Source: Pontederia crassipes
Taxonomy: Eukaryota > Streptophyta > Magnoliopsida > Commelinales > Pontederiaceae
Assembly (NCBI GenBank): GCA_030549335.1
Contig: CM060188.1
Span: forward strand, 72,818,696-72,882,695
Direction: 5' to 3'
Length of the DNA: 64,000 nt
Position 1 is the stretch's first letter. Each line of letters starts with the position of its first letter. The position numbers and the translations under genes are program-made. A model generated the notes under the pieces. The model had not been told where the DNA came from and searched no databases. It worked only from the letters and a program-made list of their open reading frames with translations. Below, piece by piece: positions 26,027 through 39,034 of the stretch.

Positions 26027-27917
26027 TGTAATACTCGGAAAAAAAATATAAATTCAAATTTTAAAACCAACACCAATAGCCAGCTATATTATGAGTGAAT
26101 AAGGCTCCAGCTAAGAGAATAAAAATGGGCAAATCTAAAAAGTTCCTCCCATCACACTTCATATAAGAAAGGCCTCCTCCTTGGATAGCAATTTTTTATT
26201 CCTTCAGCCTCCTTATCATCACACATGCTGCTGTAGAGGGGAGGGGATCTCTCCTTCGTGTCATCAAGGATCATAGTAATAAATAGGGTTCCTCGTTTCT
26301 GCACTCATGCATTTTGATTTTCAAATGTCATCTCTTTACCTTCTTCTCTAATCGGATTGCCTCATAGGTGGGGAACGACAAGGGGAGAACAACTGTCAGT
26401 GACCGGAAGGATTTCATGCAAGGATCGACCAAGGAAAGGTGGGTGAACTCGAAATCTCATTGCATAACCTAAATAAAATTAATCCAGAATGATTTCTGTG
26501 CCCAATCGTATGAAATGTTCCTGGTCGAATGGAAACATTGAAAGAAATGTTTTGATTGATCATGTTCTTGCTGTTTGATCCCTGATTTGTGATTCTCTGC
26601 GATTAAGGATGTGTTTGTCTCATTACTTCATGTTTAGATGATTATTTATAAGCTGTGATTGCATTTAGGATTGAAAATCCCTGAAGTTTGGACCTCTGCT
26701 CGATTTCTAATTTACGTCGACCGGTCGACCGGTCCAAAGATATCTGTCGACCGATAAGTTATAGTCCTTCACCTATAAGAATCGGTCGACCGACCGATAA
26801 AGATCGATCGACTGACCGATAAAGATCGATCGACCGATCATCCCCATTCGGACTGCGTGGTTCAGCCGACCGAGGCTCATTTAACGGACTCAGCACCATT
26901 GGTCGACCGATCCAAAGATATCAATCGATCGGTGTCAAGTGATCGGTTGAACGACTAGAGAGAAACGATCGACCGAACCTTAAGTCAGATTTCATCTTGT
27001 TTGTTAATTGATCTAGATTCCTTCCATGTTTATGATCTGTTATTTCTTGTTGATTGAATCGTTGTGTGACTGAATCATTGTCTTGTTAGTGATCTGTACC
27101 TTCAGTGATCCAATCCTTCTTGTAGAACAAAAGAATGACATGGTGATAAAGAGGTTAATAAAGAAAGGTTAAAAGATAAGAGAGGGTGGTCAGTCCATGC
27201 TAAGTGCTATAGTGAAGGGTCACTCCCTTAACCATGGCTTGATTACCTATTAACTGCACAAGGGGCTGTATTGTTTTGCTCGGCATAAAACCTCAAAAAG
27301 TTAAAGGCACCTAAAGTCACTTAAGGCTAAGAAAAATGTTCAAGATAAATGAAGTAAGATTGTTAATCTAGAATGATAACTATATTCTTTTCATGATTAG
27401 ATGATTTCTGAACTCTTTTATCTATTGACATCTCAAATTGAATGACCTTATGCTCTCTATCTGATCTTGATATAAGTGATTACTGATTCTGACTAATTCT
27501 GTTTATTGTTATGCATTGTGTACTATATTGATTCCCCACTAGGCTGTATAGCTTATGGAAGGACCTTCTTCCCTGTGTTGATTTTCACAGGGCCAGGTCA
27601 GTGATAGTGTTGAGATCGTGTGCCGCGATCAGCTCGAGCGATAATAAAGCACATGAACTAAAAAAGGACCTAGTTATCATTTTCTTCACTTTCCGCATTA
27701 ATGAACATGGATGTAATTCAGATGTTATCGTTATCATGGAGATTTTGTATTAATTCAGACTTTCGCTATTTTGATATTCTATTTTTATCTTTATTTCTAT
27801 TGTTGTATGTCACTATTTTAATGGAGTTTTTGTCAATCTTTAGTCAAAGTTATAATTTTTCGTAGCGCCTTCAGAGATATCCTCGCCACGTGACGTTAGT
27901 CCATTTGGAGCGTTACA
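26027..27917 (+). mobile_element. Ty3/gypsy-type solo LTR with perfect 5-bp TSD
   Basis: 1891 bp, from TGTAATACTCGG to GAGCGTTACA, flanked by exact TGATA copies (26022-26026 and 27918-27922). No internal coding region, so it is a solo LTR formed by recombination. Its end, read on the other strand (TGTAACGCTCC), parallels that of the gypsy LTR at 60213 (TGTAATGACCC). It carries a cluster of GGTCGACCG-type palindromes at about 26715-26985. The lineage is inferred from LTR length and termini, not from proteins. Confidence 0.82.
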
Positions 27918-27922
27918 TGATA

Positions 27923-28135
27923 AGTCTTTGCATTAATCTTTCAAAAACAAGATACGTATCTCATGATATAAAACAAAATTAATTCGAATCACAGAGAAAA
28001 CATTTCTTAATATTTTAGCTTGTCCCGACCCCGGTCACAAAAGAGATGCCCTTATTAATTCTTCGCAAACTCATTAATTGATCAACGAGACTTCCAAGCT
28101 AGAGTGCATTTTAGGATTCAAAACATTATTAATGA
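27923..28135 (-). repeat. Decayed LTR fragment of the copia element 1 family
   Basis: About 210 bp resembling the 3' half of the LTR at 2131 in plus-strand order: an ATCTCATGATA...AACAAAATTAATTCGAATCACA stretch, a GC patch, then GATTCAAAACATTATTAA close to the LTR end. It is strongly diverged and incomplete. Copia element 2 starts 21 bases further on. Confidence 0.5.
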
Positions 28136-28156
28136 CAAATTTTTACATTTATTTTA

Positions 28157-28844
28157 TGTTAAATAATGCATTGAATCCTACTTTAATTGGAAATCTATTT
28201 GGATCCAAAAAAGTAATAAGGAGACTTCGAGAGATGCTTGGACGAGAAGTGCAGGGTCGGAAGGATTCCTACTCCTAGTAGGAATAGGAGTCGATCGGTT
28301 TCTGATGTCGAGAAGGACATGGCGGATTCTTGGAGGGCCGAGCTTCCTTCTTGGACCGAGGGGCACTTAGAGTCGAAGATCTACTCCTAGAAGGGTTGAA
28401 GATGTGAAGGGGCCATCCAGGACTTGTCCTAGTCCGAGTGGGACTAGGACTGCCCTGGCGGGCACGCCCCGGGTGCGTCAAGGCTTGGTAGGGTGCCAGA
28501 CAGGAGGCCTGATCGAATTAAACTTCAAGATGGACTTTGAAGAGGGCTGGATTCTTCAGGGACTTCAGAAAGTCAGATTTTTACTCCTACTCCAAGGAGT
28601 TTTTTCTAGAGAAGGGACTTGCATGCCGAGTAGGATTTGGTCCTTAAGTTAGAGTAGGAGTTATTTCTCCAAGACCCTATAAAAGGACTTGTAATCAAAG
28701 CTTGTAAGACCATCCTGGACAATCCTGGATCAATCTGATCTTGTAATCGTCTTCTGCTTTTTTCATCTAATACAATTTTGCGTCGCCTTAAATTTCTCGG
28801 GTTTTCTCGCAATGCGTAATTTCTCTCGTGCGGAAATCCTAACA
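28157..28844 (+). repeat. 5' LTR of copia element 2
   Basis: 688-bp LTR, TGTTAAATAATG to TCCTAACA, with a CCTATAAAAGG promoter-like motif near 28676-28686 and short internal inverted repeats (CTCCTAGTAGGAATAGGAG). Confidence 0.88.
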
Positions 28845-31345
28845 AACTGATATCTGAGCGAGGCTTCATCGTCGATCCTCCGTCAGGCGTAGAGATGGCA
28901 TCGCACAACGTGAACATCGAGAAATTTACGGGACGAAATAGTTTCAGTTTCTAGCAGATCAAGATGAGGGCATTTCTAAAATAACAAGGAGTCTGGGTGC
29001 CGCTCGCGAACATGCCGAAGAACAAACCAAAGGAGGGAGACTCGAAGGGCAAAGAAAAGGAGTCCGATCTCGTAAGTTTGGCAACACAGGAAGAAAAGGC
29101 GCACTCTATGATCCTATTGTGTCTAGCGGACAAGGTGATTATCGAAGTCGCCGATCAAGAGATGACGGTTAGTCTATGGTCGAAACTTGAGAGTCTCTAC
29201 ATGACCAAGTCTCTGACCAACAAGTTGCTGTTGAAGCAACGTTTGTTCGCCCTCCGCATGCAAGAAGGTATCTCTCTAAAAGATTTTCTTGATCAGATGA
29301 ATACTCTGTTGATAGAATTACGAAATATAGATGTGAAGATTGAGGATGAAGATACTGCCCTACTTCTGTTGGTGTCTCTTTCTCTGTCGCACGAAAATTT
29401 TGTACAATCTGTTATCATCGAAAGAGACACAATTAGTCTAGAAGAAGTAAGATCGAGTTTATATACTCGTGAACTTCGTCATAGGGCGTCTAGAAAGACT
29501 GTGGAGACTCAGGCCGCAGGGTTAGTAACAATCACAGAAAAGACAAATCCTAAAAAGGGGAAGTAGAAGAAGAAGAACATCAATTCGAAGGACATCTGCA
29601 ACTACTGCAAAGAACCGGGTCACTTGAAGAAGGGTTGCCCCAAGAAGAAGAAGAAAGACACGATTGCTGCAATAGCTCACTAGAATAGTGAATCTGATGA
29701 TGATTTGGCTCTTATGATATCTGATCAGAGATGCTTGGAAGAGAATTGGATTCTGGACTCAGGATGTTCTTATCATATGACTCCGCACAGAGAGTGGTTC
29801 TCAACTTATTAGAATATTGATGACGAAAATGTCATTATGGGCAATGATGCAGCCTGTAAAATAGTTGGAATCGGCTCAATTCAGATCAGAACTCATGACA
29901 ATCAGGTGAGGACATTGATAGAGGTTCGTCATATTCCGCAACTGAAGAAAAATCTGATATCATTAGGAGTTTTAGACTCCAAAGGATGTCGGATGGATGC
30001 CGCAGAAGATGTTCTCACGGTCACCAAGGGTGATGTTGAAGTCATGAGAGGAGTCAGGCAAAACTCCTTGTATATATTACAAGGCACAGTAATTTCTGGC
30101 GTGGTTGCAGTAGGTAGTTCGTCCAAATCAGAATCAGAAGCATCTAAGTTGTGGTACATGCGACTTGGACATATGAGTCAGAAAGGGATGGATATCCTCA
30201 GCAGACGCAATCTTCTGGATGGTCAGAAGATATCTGAAATCGAATTTTGCAAACACTGTATTTTTGGCAAGCAAAAATAACATCAATTCAGCAAAACCGT
30301 GCACAAGACGAAGGCAACACTCGATTACATCCACGCTGACTGTTGGGGCCTCTCTCGTGTTCCATATCTAGAAGGTTCTAGATACTTCCTATCTGTGATA
30401 AATAATTACTCAAGGATGACATGAGTATTCATGATGAAGTACAAGAGCGAGGCATTTGAAGCTTTCAAGCAATGGAAGACTCTGGTGGAGAATTTGACAT
30501 CGAGAAAAGTGAAACGTCTTCATATCAATAACGGCTTGGGGTTCTGTTCATCTGAATTTGATCGATTCTGCAAGGATGAAGACATTGCTAGATATCGCAC
30601 CGTCAGAGATACACCACAGCAGAATGATGTAGCAGAACGCATGAACAGAACTCTTCTGAAGAGGGCACGGTGCATGCTCTCTAATTCTGGACTGAACAAG
30701 TCATTCTGGGCTGAGGCTGTTAGCACAACATGCTACCTTGTCAATCGGTGTCCTGCAACCGCGATCGATCTGAAGACTCCCATTGAGGTATGGTCAGGAA
30801 ATCCTACTGATTATACTAATCTGAAAGTGTTTGACTGTCCAGCATATTAGGAAAGCTAGAACTAAGGACCAAAGAAGAAATCTTTATGGGATATGGTGCA
30901 TGTGTAAAAGGCTTCAGAATTTGATCTCCCTTAGAGCAGAAGGTTATTCACAGTAGAAATATATCATTTGATGAGATGTCTATGCTCAAGCAGAAATCAG
31001 ATGTTGATTCAGCAGAGGAGGGTGTCAACAAACAGGTGAAGTTTGGATTAACTCCAATTCAGAATGGACCAGAAGAATCTCATCAGGTTGAACAACCAAA
31101 GTCTGAGGAGCAAGCAGAAGAAGCAACAACAAGTCTAGCTGCAGGACGTGCTCGCAGGCAAGTAAGTCCTCCTAAGCGTTATGGCTTTGAGGACATGGTT
31201 GCATATGCATTCCAAGTAGTTGAAGAGGTGGAATCGCTAGATCAAGCTACAAGGATGCTATCGCATGTGCAAAATCAGAACAGGAATTGACGACGACAAA
31301 GAGTATTAGATATCTGATTGTAGGATTCAATTCAAGGTGGAGACT

Positions 31346-32033
31346 TATTAAATAACGCCTTGAATCCTACTTTAACTGGAAATCTGTTTGGATCCAAAGA
31401 AGTAATAGGGAGACTTCGAGAGATGCTTGGACGAGAAGTGCAAGGTCGGAAGGATTCCTACTCCTAGTAGGAATAGGAGTCAGCCGATTTCCGATGTCGA
31501 GAAGGACATGGCGGATTCTTGGAGGGCCGAACTTCCTTCTTGGACCGAAGGGCACTTAGAGTCGAAGATCTACTCCTAGAAGGGCTGAAGATGTGAAGGG
31601 GCCATCCAGGACTTATCCTAGTCCGAGTGGGACTAGGAATGCCCTGGCGGGCACGCTCCGGGTGCGTCCAGGCTTGGTAGGGTGCCAAGCAGGAGGTCTG
31701 GTCGAATTGAACTTCAAGATGGACTTTGAAGGGGGCTGAATTCTTCAGGGACTTCAGGAAGTCAGATTTCTACTCCTACTGCAAGGAGGTTTTTCTAGAG
31801 AAGGGGCTTGCATGCCTAGTAGGATTTGGTCCTTAAGTTAGAATTAGAGTTGTTTCTCCAATGCTCTATATAAGGACTTGTAATCAAGACTTGTAAGATC
31901 ATCCTGAACAACACTGGATCAATCTGATTTTGTAATCGTCTTCTATTTCTTTCATCTAATACAATTTTGCATCGCCTTAAATTTTTCGAATTTTCTCGCG
32001 ATACGTAATTTCTCTCGTGCATAAATCCTAAAA
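31346..32033 (+). repeat. 3' LTR of copia element 2
   Basis: 688 bp, the same length as its partner at 28157-28844. Preceded by the purine-rich tract AAGGTGGAGA. Terminal bases have drifted from TG...CA. Confidence 0.88.
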
Positions 32034-32038
32034 TTTTA

Positions 32039-35000
32039 TTTTATTTTGCAATACGAAATAGTTGGAACTAATCTCCTGATTCAAACTAATTCTATGGGTG
32101 GCGTGATATATAATAAAAATTGAGATGAATTAAGGAATTGCTATTCGATCATTCATAAAAAAAAATTAAAAAATATATATGATTTAATTTGTCAAACGAT
32201 GTTTTTTTTTATTTTTTTCATAAATTATACGATAAAAGAATTGCACTACGATTTGAGCTGATGGGTTCGTTTGAATATTTCAGAAAGTAATTTGTTTGCA
32301 CACATTTTACCGTCGTTTGTTAAAGCTCAAATAATCTTTGATATCTTCTTGACTTTGAATGGATCTCCAAGAAAGTGGATGTGGAATTTGTCAAGGTCAT
32401 CCTTTTAGTGACGTCGAATAATATTGTGTATAAATTATATAATATCAAAATCTTATCGCCATCTCTGAAATTTTAATATTACTTCTTCTAAAATTATTAG
32501 ATTATTATTGCAATTATATTACGTAGCGTCAAATTTGTCTTTGAAAATGACAATTAAAATATGAGAAGTGACAATAATAAAGACGACCCGGATGGAGGTA
32601 TCATATATATTTTTACGCTCCACTCGGCGAGTCAAGAAAGAAACAAGGAAAAGACGACCCGGATGGATTTATTTTATTAAGAAAATACGAATTGAGCTTA
32701 AAAGTTAACACCATTTGACGGAGTCCTTCATACAAGTTTGGTGAAAACATCGTTTGAACTTTGACCATAGAAGATCAGGTAATTTTCTTCATCGATTCCT
32801 TTATTTAATTATATATTTTAAGGGGGCTCCTAACTCCTTAAATGGGTAGAGCCTCCTACCTACGTCGAATGTCGTTCGATGTAAATCAAACGGCATTTAA
32901 AAGAGCATGCGGTTCGAGCGATTAGGGAACGCCTAATTTGTCCTCGTCCAATTTTTTGTTATCTCTGATTTGTTAATAAATTATATCTTACCTATTTTTC
33001 CTCAAAAAAGATGTATAGTCCTTTACCCTAGCCGTCGACCTCACATTGCACGAATGACCTCGCCGGCGCCTCGCCAGATCCTCGTCTAGCGCCACATGAG
33101 TCATAGTCGACTAAGCAGAAGCACGTCGTGGCGGTTGCAGAATGTGATCCCGTCGACCTCACGCTGCACAAGCAGTGTTTCCAGCACCTCGCAAGATTGC
33201 CGATCGTTCGCGGCCGACTAGGGCACAACTTGGGAGAGAGAGAATATATCGTGAGATCTCTTTATTTGAACCGCTGCTCCGTGCTCATGCGGTCAAACCG
33301 TCGGTTTTTTTTTCTCTTAAAATCTAGCTGACTAACGCTTTAGATGATTGGCCGTCGATAAGAGGCTCCTATTCATTTAAGTAGGTAGGATGCTCGTTAA
33401 ATCCTAATTTAAGTAAAAGGAACAAATGGTATAAAGGAATCTAAGTACTCATACTTGGTAAAAGCTCTCATCATAGTAATTAAAACCTGATTCTCGAATC
33501 AAGTCGTTATCAAATCACAATTGACTTTGAAATTCGTTTATTCCTCTCTTTTTTTTTTTGCTCAGATACGTAAAGTCATTGAAATTATTTGATTAAATAT
33601 TGTAGCCGGAATATGCTCTATTCTGATATGATGGCTACAGCGATATCTTCTCACCAAATTATTCCATTCGTGTGCATTTATATTACCTTTTTCTTCTGTT
33701 TCTTTTTATTATTTATTCTTCTTCTTCTTTTTTTCTCCTTTGTCATTTCTTTTTTTTTTAACTATTTTTTCCTTAATTGTCAGGGTTCTTAATGAAAATA
33801 TTAATTTATTAATCCAAAATAAACTTAATAGTGATATAACGTCATTGTAATGTAAGTGATCATATATTCATATCGATATTAGATTTTCAATATGTTTGTC
33901 ATTTAATTTCTTCGAAACATCTTATAAAAGAAACCAAATAATATGAGAACCAAATGCACTAGAACGACGTAATATTTAATATGATAAGTAATCAGTCGTG
34001 ACAACATTAATTATATTTTTGAAAAATGATATGTCAATAATATTACTATTCATATTTTTTTTCTATTTATGAATGATACTTTATATTAGTTGTATCGCCA
34101 CTCTAATATTATTTTCTAAAATATATTTGTATATCATTATTTTAATATTTAATTAATAAATATAATTATTTTTATTCTTTTATAATGGACAATTATATCA
34201 AATGGTTTATCTAAAATATTAATATTACAATATTATTTTGTGCACACATGAAAAGTTGGTGACATCTTGATTTATTGTATCCAAATGATTCATTAATTTG
34301 GAATCCCTTTTTATTTTTATTCTTCTTTCGTCAATTCAATTGTCTCCTCAACTCGGTGGATACGGCCGTGTCCTCTTCCACTTGCATGCCGAGTTCGATG
34401 GGGGGCTCTCTGCCGTGTCCCTGTCGAGCTGAGCTGCGATTTGAGCCAGTCGAATCAATTTGCGTCCACTGGGTTCAGCCACCGAGTTCGATATGTAACG
34501 TCTGATTTGACCCAATTGCCTCTTCTTTTTCAATATGTGGCCCGAAGCAACTCAGGTTGGTTGGCATTTGATTATAGCTCCAAGTTCGATCCACTTTAAT
34601 CAGGAAAAAACATAAATTTATCATTCTTTTACTTCAGACTCTAGATTAATTAAATATTGATAACTATAATACTTCGACTTCGGATTAATTAAATATTGAT
34701 AGCTTCGAATACTGAAAACCTAGCTTCGGAACGCACCCAAAAAAAAAGATATGGCCGAAAAGTGATGTAGGAGAAATAAGATACATTTTATTCCTTATTA
34801 TTATTATTATATTTATCTTTTTAGATTAGTTAGTATTGTTATCTCTTAAATTAGTTCAGATTTTATTATAAAATATCTATAAATAGGCATGAATTTTTTT
34901 ATTATTAGTAGTTTATTTATTATTCAATTATTTCATAAATCTGTGTGATTTTATTTTTCAGTGGATTTTGAAATTTATCTCAAAATTATAATCTTCTGCA

Positions 35001-35480
35001 CTTTACGAAAGCCTGACAAAGGTGTATATATAATAATGCTTGGCTAGACATTCTTCAATTATTGAAGAGGAAGGGGAGCATCTTGCATTCCCCACAACCT
35101 CCTCAGCTGTAATATGAAAAATTTAAGTGTGTGATGAAACTAAGATGTTGTCATTAATTGATTTGATTAATACACAAGTCAAGTTGGTCCACCTACCTAA
35201 ATTAATTAAATATGAAGGTCTAGAGTGTGTCTGAAACTCTGAATCAGAGATCTCACGAGTTCATAATTGTCTGTAGGCGAGTCCAATGCACTAATTAGTA
35301 CATCATCCGGAAATTAATGATCACAAGGGGGGAGGAAAAAAAAATACTAATCTCGTGTGCTCCTTGAGGAGCATATGATTTGATCAACCATCAAATAACT
35401 TTCTGGATTTTCTTTCTGAATTATTGAAATGCTTCGTCAATCTCAGAAAACTACTTCACTTTCTGACTAGCTTTCCTGGT
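32039..35480. other. AT-rich intergenic DNA with two possible element relics
   Basis: No gene recognised. At about 32822-33400 the two ends form an imperfect inverted repeat (GGCTCCTAACTCCTTAAATG against GCATCCTACCTACTTAAATG) around a GC-rich centre (33030-33310): possibly a small DNA transposon, without clear target duplication. At about 34760-35030 a TATAAATAGG motif with AT-rich flanks looks like part of an old LTR. A short GC-rich patch at 34345-34530 has no recognisable protein. Confidence 0.4.
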
Positions 35481-37226
35481 TCAGGCATGAACAGGTATGG
35501 AAGATGTTCTTGTTTGCAGACGGCCCTTGAAGATCCTGATGAGTGAATTGCCAATCTTGAGCTCCTTATGCACAAGGACCGGACGACCTTCGCGGAGGCA
35601 CTCATCGTACTTCTCCAATGCCGTAACAATGTAGTTAAAATCCGGCCGCTTCGCCGGATTCGCGGACCAGCAACGCGTTATGAGATTGTTGAGCACCGGC
35701 GAACAACTTGGCGATAGCGGCGGTCGCAGGTTCTGAATTATAAGAAGGCAAAGAAGGAGCTGGGATTTATAGTCGTATCATGCATACCTCAATCCAAACT
35801 TATCATAAAGAGACTGTCCATCCTACATGACAATCTTTCTTGAGAATTCACTCGTGTTAACAGAAATTGCAATCAGAAGAACCATCAGAATGTGCTTGCA
35901 GAAAGTTTCAGTAACCTCTGGTTGGTATAAACATGAAATGCACATTACAAACTGCTGAACCAGCATCAGCGTTATGAATTTGCATGCAACTTTTGGCAAT
36001 TCAGAAGTGGTGGTTCAGTCAGTCAAAGAGCATATAGATGTATACCTTCTCTGATGCAGCATATGCAGCCTGCACAGGAGTCATTCCTTGGAAGGGGACG
36101 AGCGCAGTGGTCAGCTCCCACAGCACGATGCCGAAGCTGTACACGTCCACCTTTCTGGTGTACCTCTTCTCCTTGATCATTTCCGGAGCCATCCAGCGAT
36201 ACGTCCCCATGTTGCCCTTGGACTCCCGGCACTGAGTCTCCAGGCACGAGGTGCCGAAGTCCGCGACCTTCACTCGCATCTCGTCGTTGAGGAGCAAGTT
36301 GTGAGATTTGAGGTCTCTGTGGATCACGCCCTGCGAGTGCAGATACTGCATTCCCCGGGAGATGTCGAGGGCCAACCTCAGAATCGTCTCTGTCGAAAGG
36401 GAGTACGGCACCTTTTTGTGGAGGTACATCCTGAGAGTTCCCTGCGACATGTATTCCATTATGATGCAGTACACAGGAGGCTTCTTGCATGCCGCAATGA
36501 ACTGCACGAGGTAAACGAGAGCAGGACGGAAGAAATTTCATCATCGAAGCAAACATCTAACAAAGTTGAGCAATCAAACATGAAAATTCTTTTTCTTTTT
36601 CTGTATGGTACACAAATTTGAAAGTTGAAACTAATCACTGAATTCTCAGCTATAATCTATTTGATCGCAGATTTCTCTACAGCGGTTGCAGAGAGAACAT
36701 AACAAACGACTAGTTTTTCTTCATGCAATTCAGAATTAAATAATCAGAGAGTTGAACAAACCTGCACGATGTTTGGATGGCAGAGGCGACAGAGGAAGGC
36801 CACCTCGGCATTGAATTGTTTCTCGAGCATCGCTCGCCGCTCCTCGTCCTGCTCGGGAATTTTGACCATCTTGACGGCGACGGCCATCTGCTTGTAGATC
36901 CCTCGGTATATCCGGCTATTGGACCCCGAAGCGAACTTGTTCCCGATGAAGAGCTGCGAGAGGTCAGCCATCCATTCCTCACGCTCCCCTGCATTGGCCT
37001 CCGAGCTCTCGGCGTTCCCCGGATCCAGCAGCATCGACCACGATTCCAGGCTGTCCCATCTCTTCTTCTCCATGATCTCAGTCTCAGACGACGGCGGGGC
37101 GTTCTTCCTGGGCAGCCGAGACGACGACGAGGCGAAGGAAGAGTAAGGCAGCGGAGGCGGAGGCAACGCGCCCGAGTTGGCCCTCCTCTTCGTTCCCACC
37201 CTCAAGACCCTGAAACAAGAAAACAT
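35481..37226 (-). CDS. HT1: HT1-like serine/threonine protein kinase, 3 exons, 390 aa
   Basis: Raf-like (MAPKKK group C) kinase closely resembling Arabidopsis HIGH LEAF TEMPERATURE 1, a guard-cell kinase in CO2-controlled stomatal movement. Exons, read right to left: 37226-36762, 36501-36046 and 35732-35481, all GT-AG and in phase 0, totalling 390 codons plus stop. The start MFSCFRVLRVG is the first ATG of the open frame after a (CAG)n run. Residues 1-90 are a variable Ser/Pro-rich leader. The domain begins near residue 91: glycine loop FASGSNSRIYRG (98-109), ATP-binding Lys119 in VAVK, catalytic HRDLKSHN (216-223), DFGTSC (236-241), WMAPEMI (258-264). The C-terminal end is the usual RCWSANPAKRPDF block and a short tail. 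All key catalytic residues are present, so it should be active. Group-C kinase is certain; orthology to HT1 rather than a close paralogue is likely but not proven. Confidence 0.92.
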
Positions 37227-39034
37227 TGCTGCTGCTGCTGCTGCTGCTGCACGCAGAACAACCTGCAACGGCTAGTCAGACGACTAGGTGAAGAAGAAGC
37301 TCATCCCATCCGCGAACACTGGATGCATCCTTCCGTGGACATGGCAGATAAGGCAAACACCAGTCCACGAGAAAGCTCCCAAAGACATGATTTTTTTATC
37401 CCAAACGAAGGGAAAAAACGATCTCTTTTTCCTTCTCAAGAGCGGAGAGAAGTACAATCGACAGTATCCGATGACAGAATCGAGAATCTACGTGAGCTCA
37501 TGATCTATGCATTCTGTGAGAGTTGACGACACGCATGCAGATCGAAGAATATAGGAATCATGTGGCGTGTAGAAACGAGGAGCAGGGATCGAGCAGAGAG
37601 AAGAAGAGAATCCAAAGAGACTTGCTATGGCGGGACAGGCGCAGCCATTTCTTGAACCCCTGGGAGACTGCTTTCTTTAACAGGAGGGGAGGCAGCTTGG
37701 GCTCTAGAGATAGTAGTCGCAGGCGATAATGATACATTATCCGCTCATTAAAAGGGAGTCTACAGGAGGATCATGCAACTAAGTACGATGGCTACAGAAC
37801 TCGGTCTCCCTTTCTTTCTCTCTCCCTCTTTCTCTCTCTGTCTCATTGGGGACTTGTCCTTGTAGGAAGACACCCCTCCTCGTGGCCATAGGGTTCATGT
37901 TATAGGGGAGTAGGGAAGCCTAGAGATGTGGGGGATGTCAAGGATGTCCCGTGATTTTGGTGGTTCGAAAGAACACTTGAGTACCTGTCGCTCTCTCTCT
38001 CTCCTCTCTCTCCTCTCTCTCACTTGGAACTTTTCTTGTTCATGGGGAAGGAAAGGGAGCGCATTTGCTTCCGTCCTCAGTATCCAGTCCATTGCCTTTT
38101 TCCGCCTCCTTATGCTCCCTTTTTCTTGTGGTGTCAGCATTCAGCACCTCCACACATGGGCGGATCCACTGTTCATGTCCACGAACTGGACTAGAAGCAA
38201 TCAGATGAAGCTGCGGCCACCACACATGAAAAAACCTTGCTCCAACGCCACCTGGAAGAGTGAGAAACCCCCAAGTCTGCAAAAGGGAAAGAAAAAAAAG
38301 TAAAGAAATCTTCACAGAACTGATTAAGCTTTAAAACATGTTCAACTGGTTGCAGTGTTATCCAAAACAGATTACTCTGTTTAGAGACATTCTTAATTAG
38401 TATTTTGTGTTTGTGGCTGCAAAAGAACAGCCTCCTAATTGTTGGTCACCAGAAGAACATGTCAGCTTGCCCACGTAAACAGGAACCCAGAAAAAGTGGA
38501 GCTTTATTCTTTTGCCGAGTGAAAGAGTGTTCTTGGCCAGAGAAGATTTGGGTAGACGAGAATGAGAACAGAACCTTGCAGCCCCGTGATTGCCATTGTT
38601 GACACACTGCAAAGTTCCTGATTTATCAACTTGCTGCTCCAGCACATACTGAGGACAGGAGGAGGAGCCAATGGGGTAGCTGGGACCCCAGTGCTTAGGT
38701 GGTGATTGGTGCTTGTCATGTATCCTGCATGGTGCTCGGACAGCTTGGTCTGATGCAACATCATAATTGCTGGTTCCAGCGATAACCACAAAAACCTTGG
38801 GATGGAAGAACTTAAGAACATGTCAGTTTTCTCCTTTTTATTTTTTTGAAAAGAACTTTAACTATTGATGGTTAAGAGAGAATAGTCCTGATATAAAATA
38901 TTAAAAAAGTTTTGCGGGGGTATTTCTTTCAAAAAAATGTCCGAGTCAAGTGTTTTGCTTAGACGTGATAAAAAAAATTACGTTCGTGATAAATATGTTT
39001 ATATTTGAAATCTAATAACAAAATGTGATACTAA
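37227..39034. other. Upstream region of the kinase; CT-rich tracts, no clear gene
   Basis: On the kinase's strand this is promoter or leader DNA. It holds a (GCT)n run just before the start codon (37228-37251) and CT/GA-rich tracts at 37805-37842 and 37990-38022. At 38400-38820 the minus strand is open in two frames with near-normal base composition, and a GT donor-like site follows TGCAAG; I recognise no protein there and cannot decide between an upstream exon and chance. Confidence 0.4.

Larger units (their letters stand above)
28157..32033 (+). mobile_element. Degraded, shortened Ty1/copia element (Tork-like)
   Basis: 3877 bp with two 688-bp LTRs and the 5-bp duplication TTTTA (28152-28156 and 32034-32038). 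The primer-binding site after the 5' LTR is recognisable but diverged from the Met-tRNA match. Parts seen: gag (about 28.9-29.6 kb) with CCHC knuckle, protease (about 29.75 kb), integrase (about 30.1-30.85 kb). Reverse transcriptase and RNase H are not seen, so it cannot move alone. It is broken in many places (about ten or more). Gag and integrase closely resemble those of copia element 1, but the LTRs do not. The LTRs differ at about 58 of 688 positions (about 8%), roughly 3 million years at 1.3e-8 per site per year. Confidence 0.9.

Noticed and set aside
32822-33400. Second Pack-MULE or other DNA transposon with a GC-rich centre
   Set aside because: The terminal inverted similarity is imperfect and no target duplication could be found, so it is mentioned only as a possible relic.
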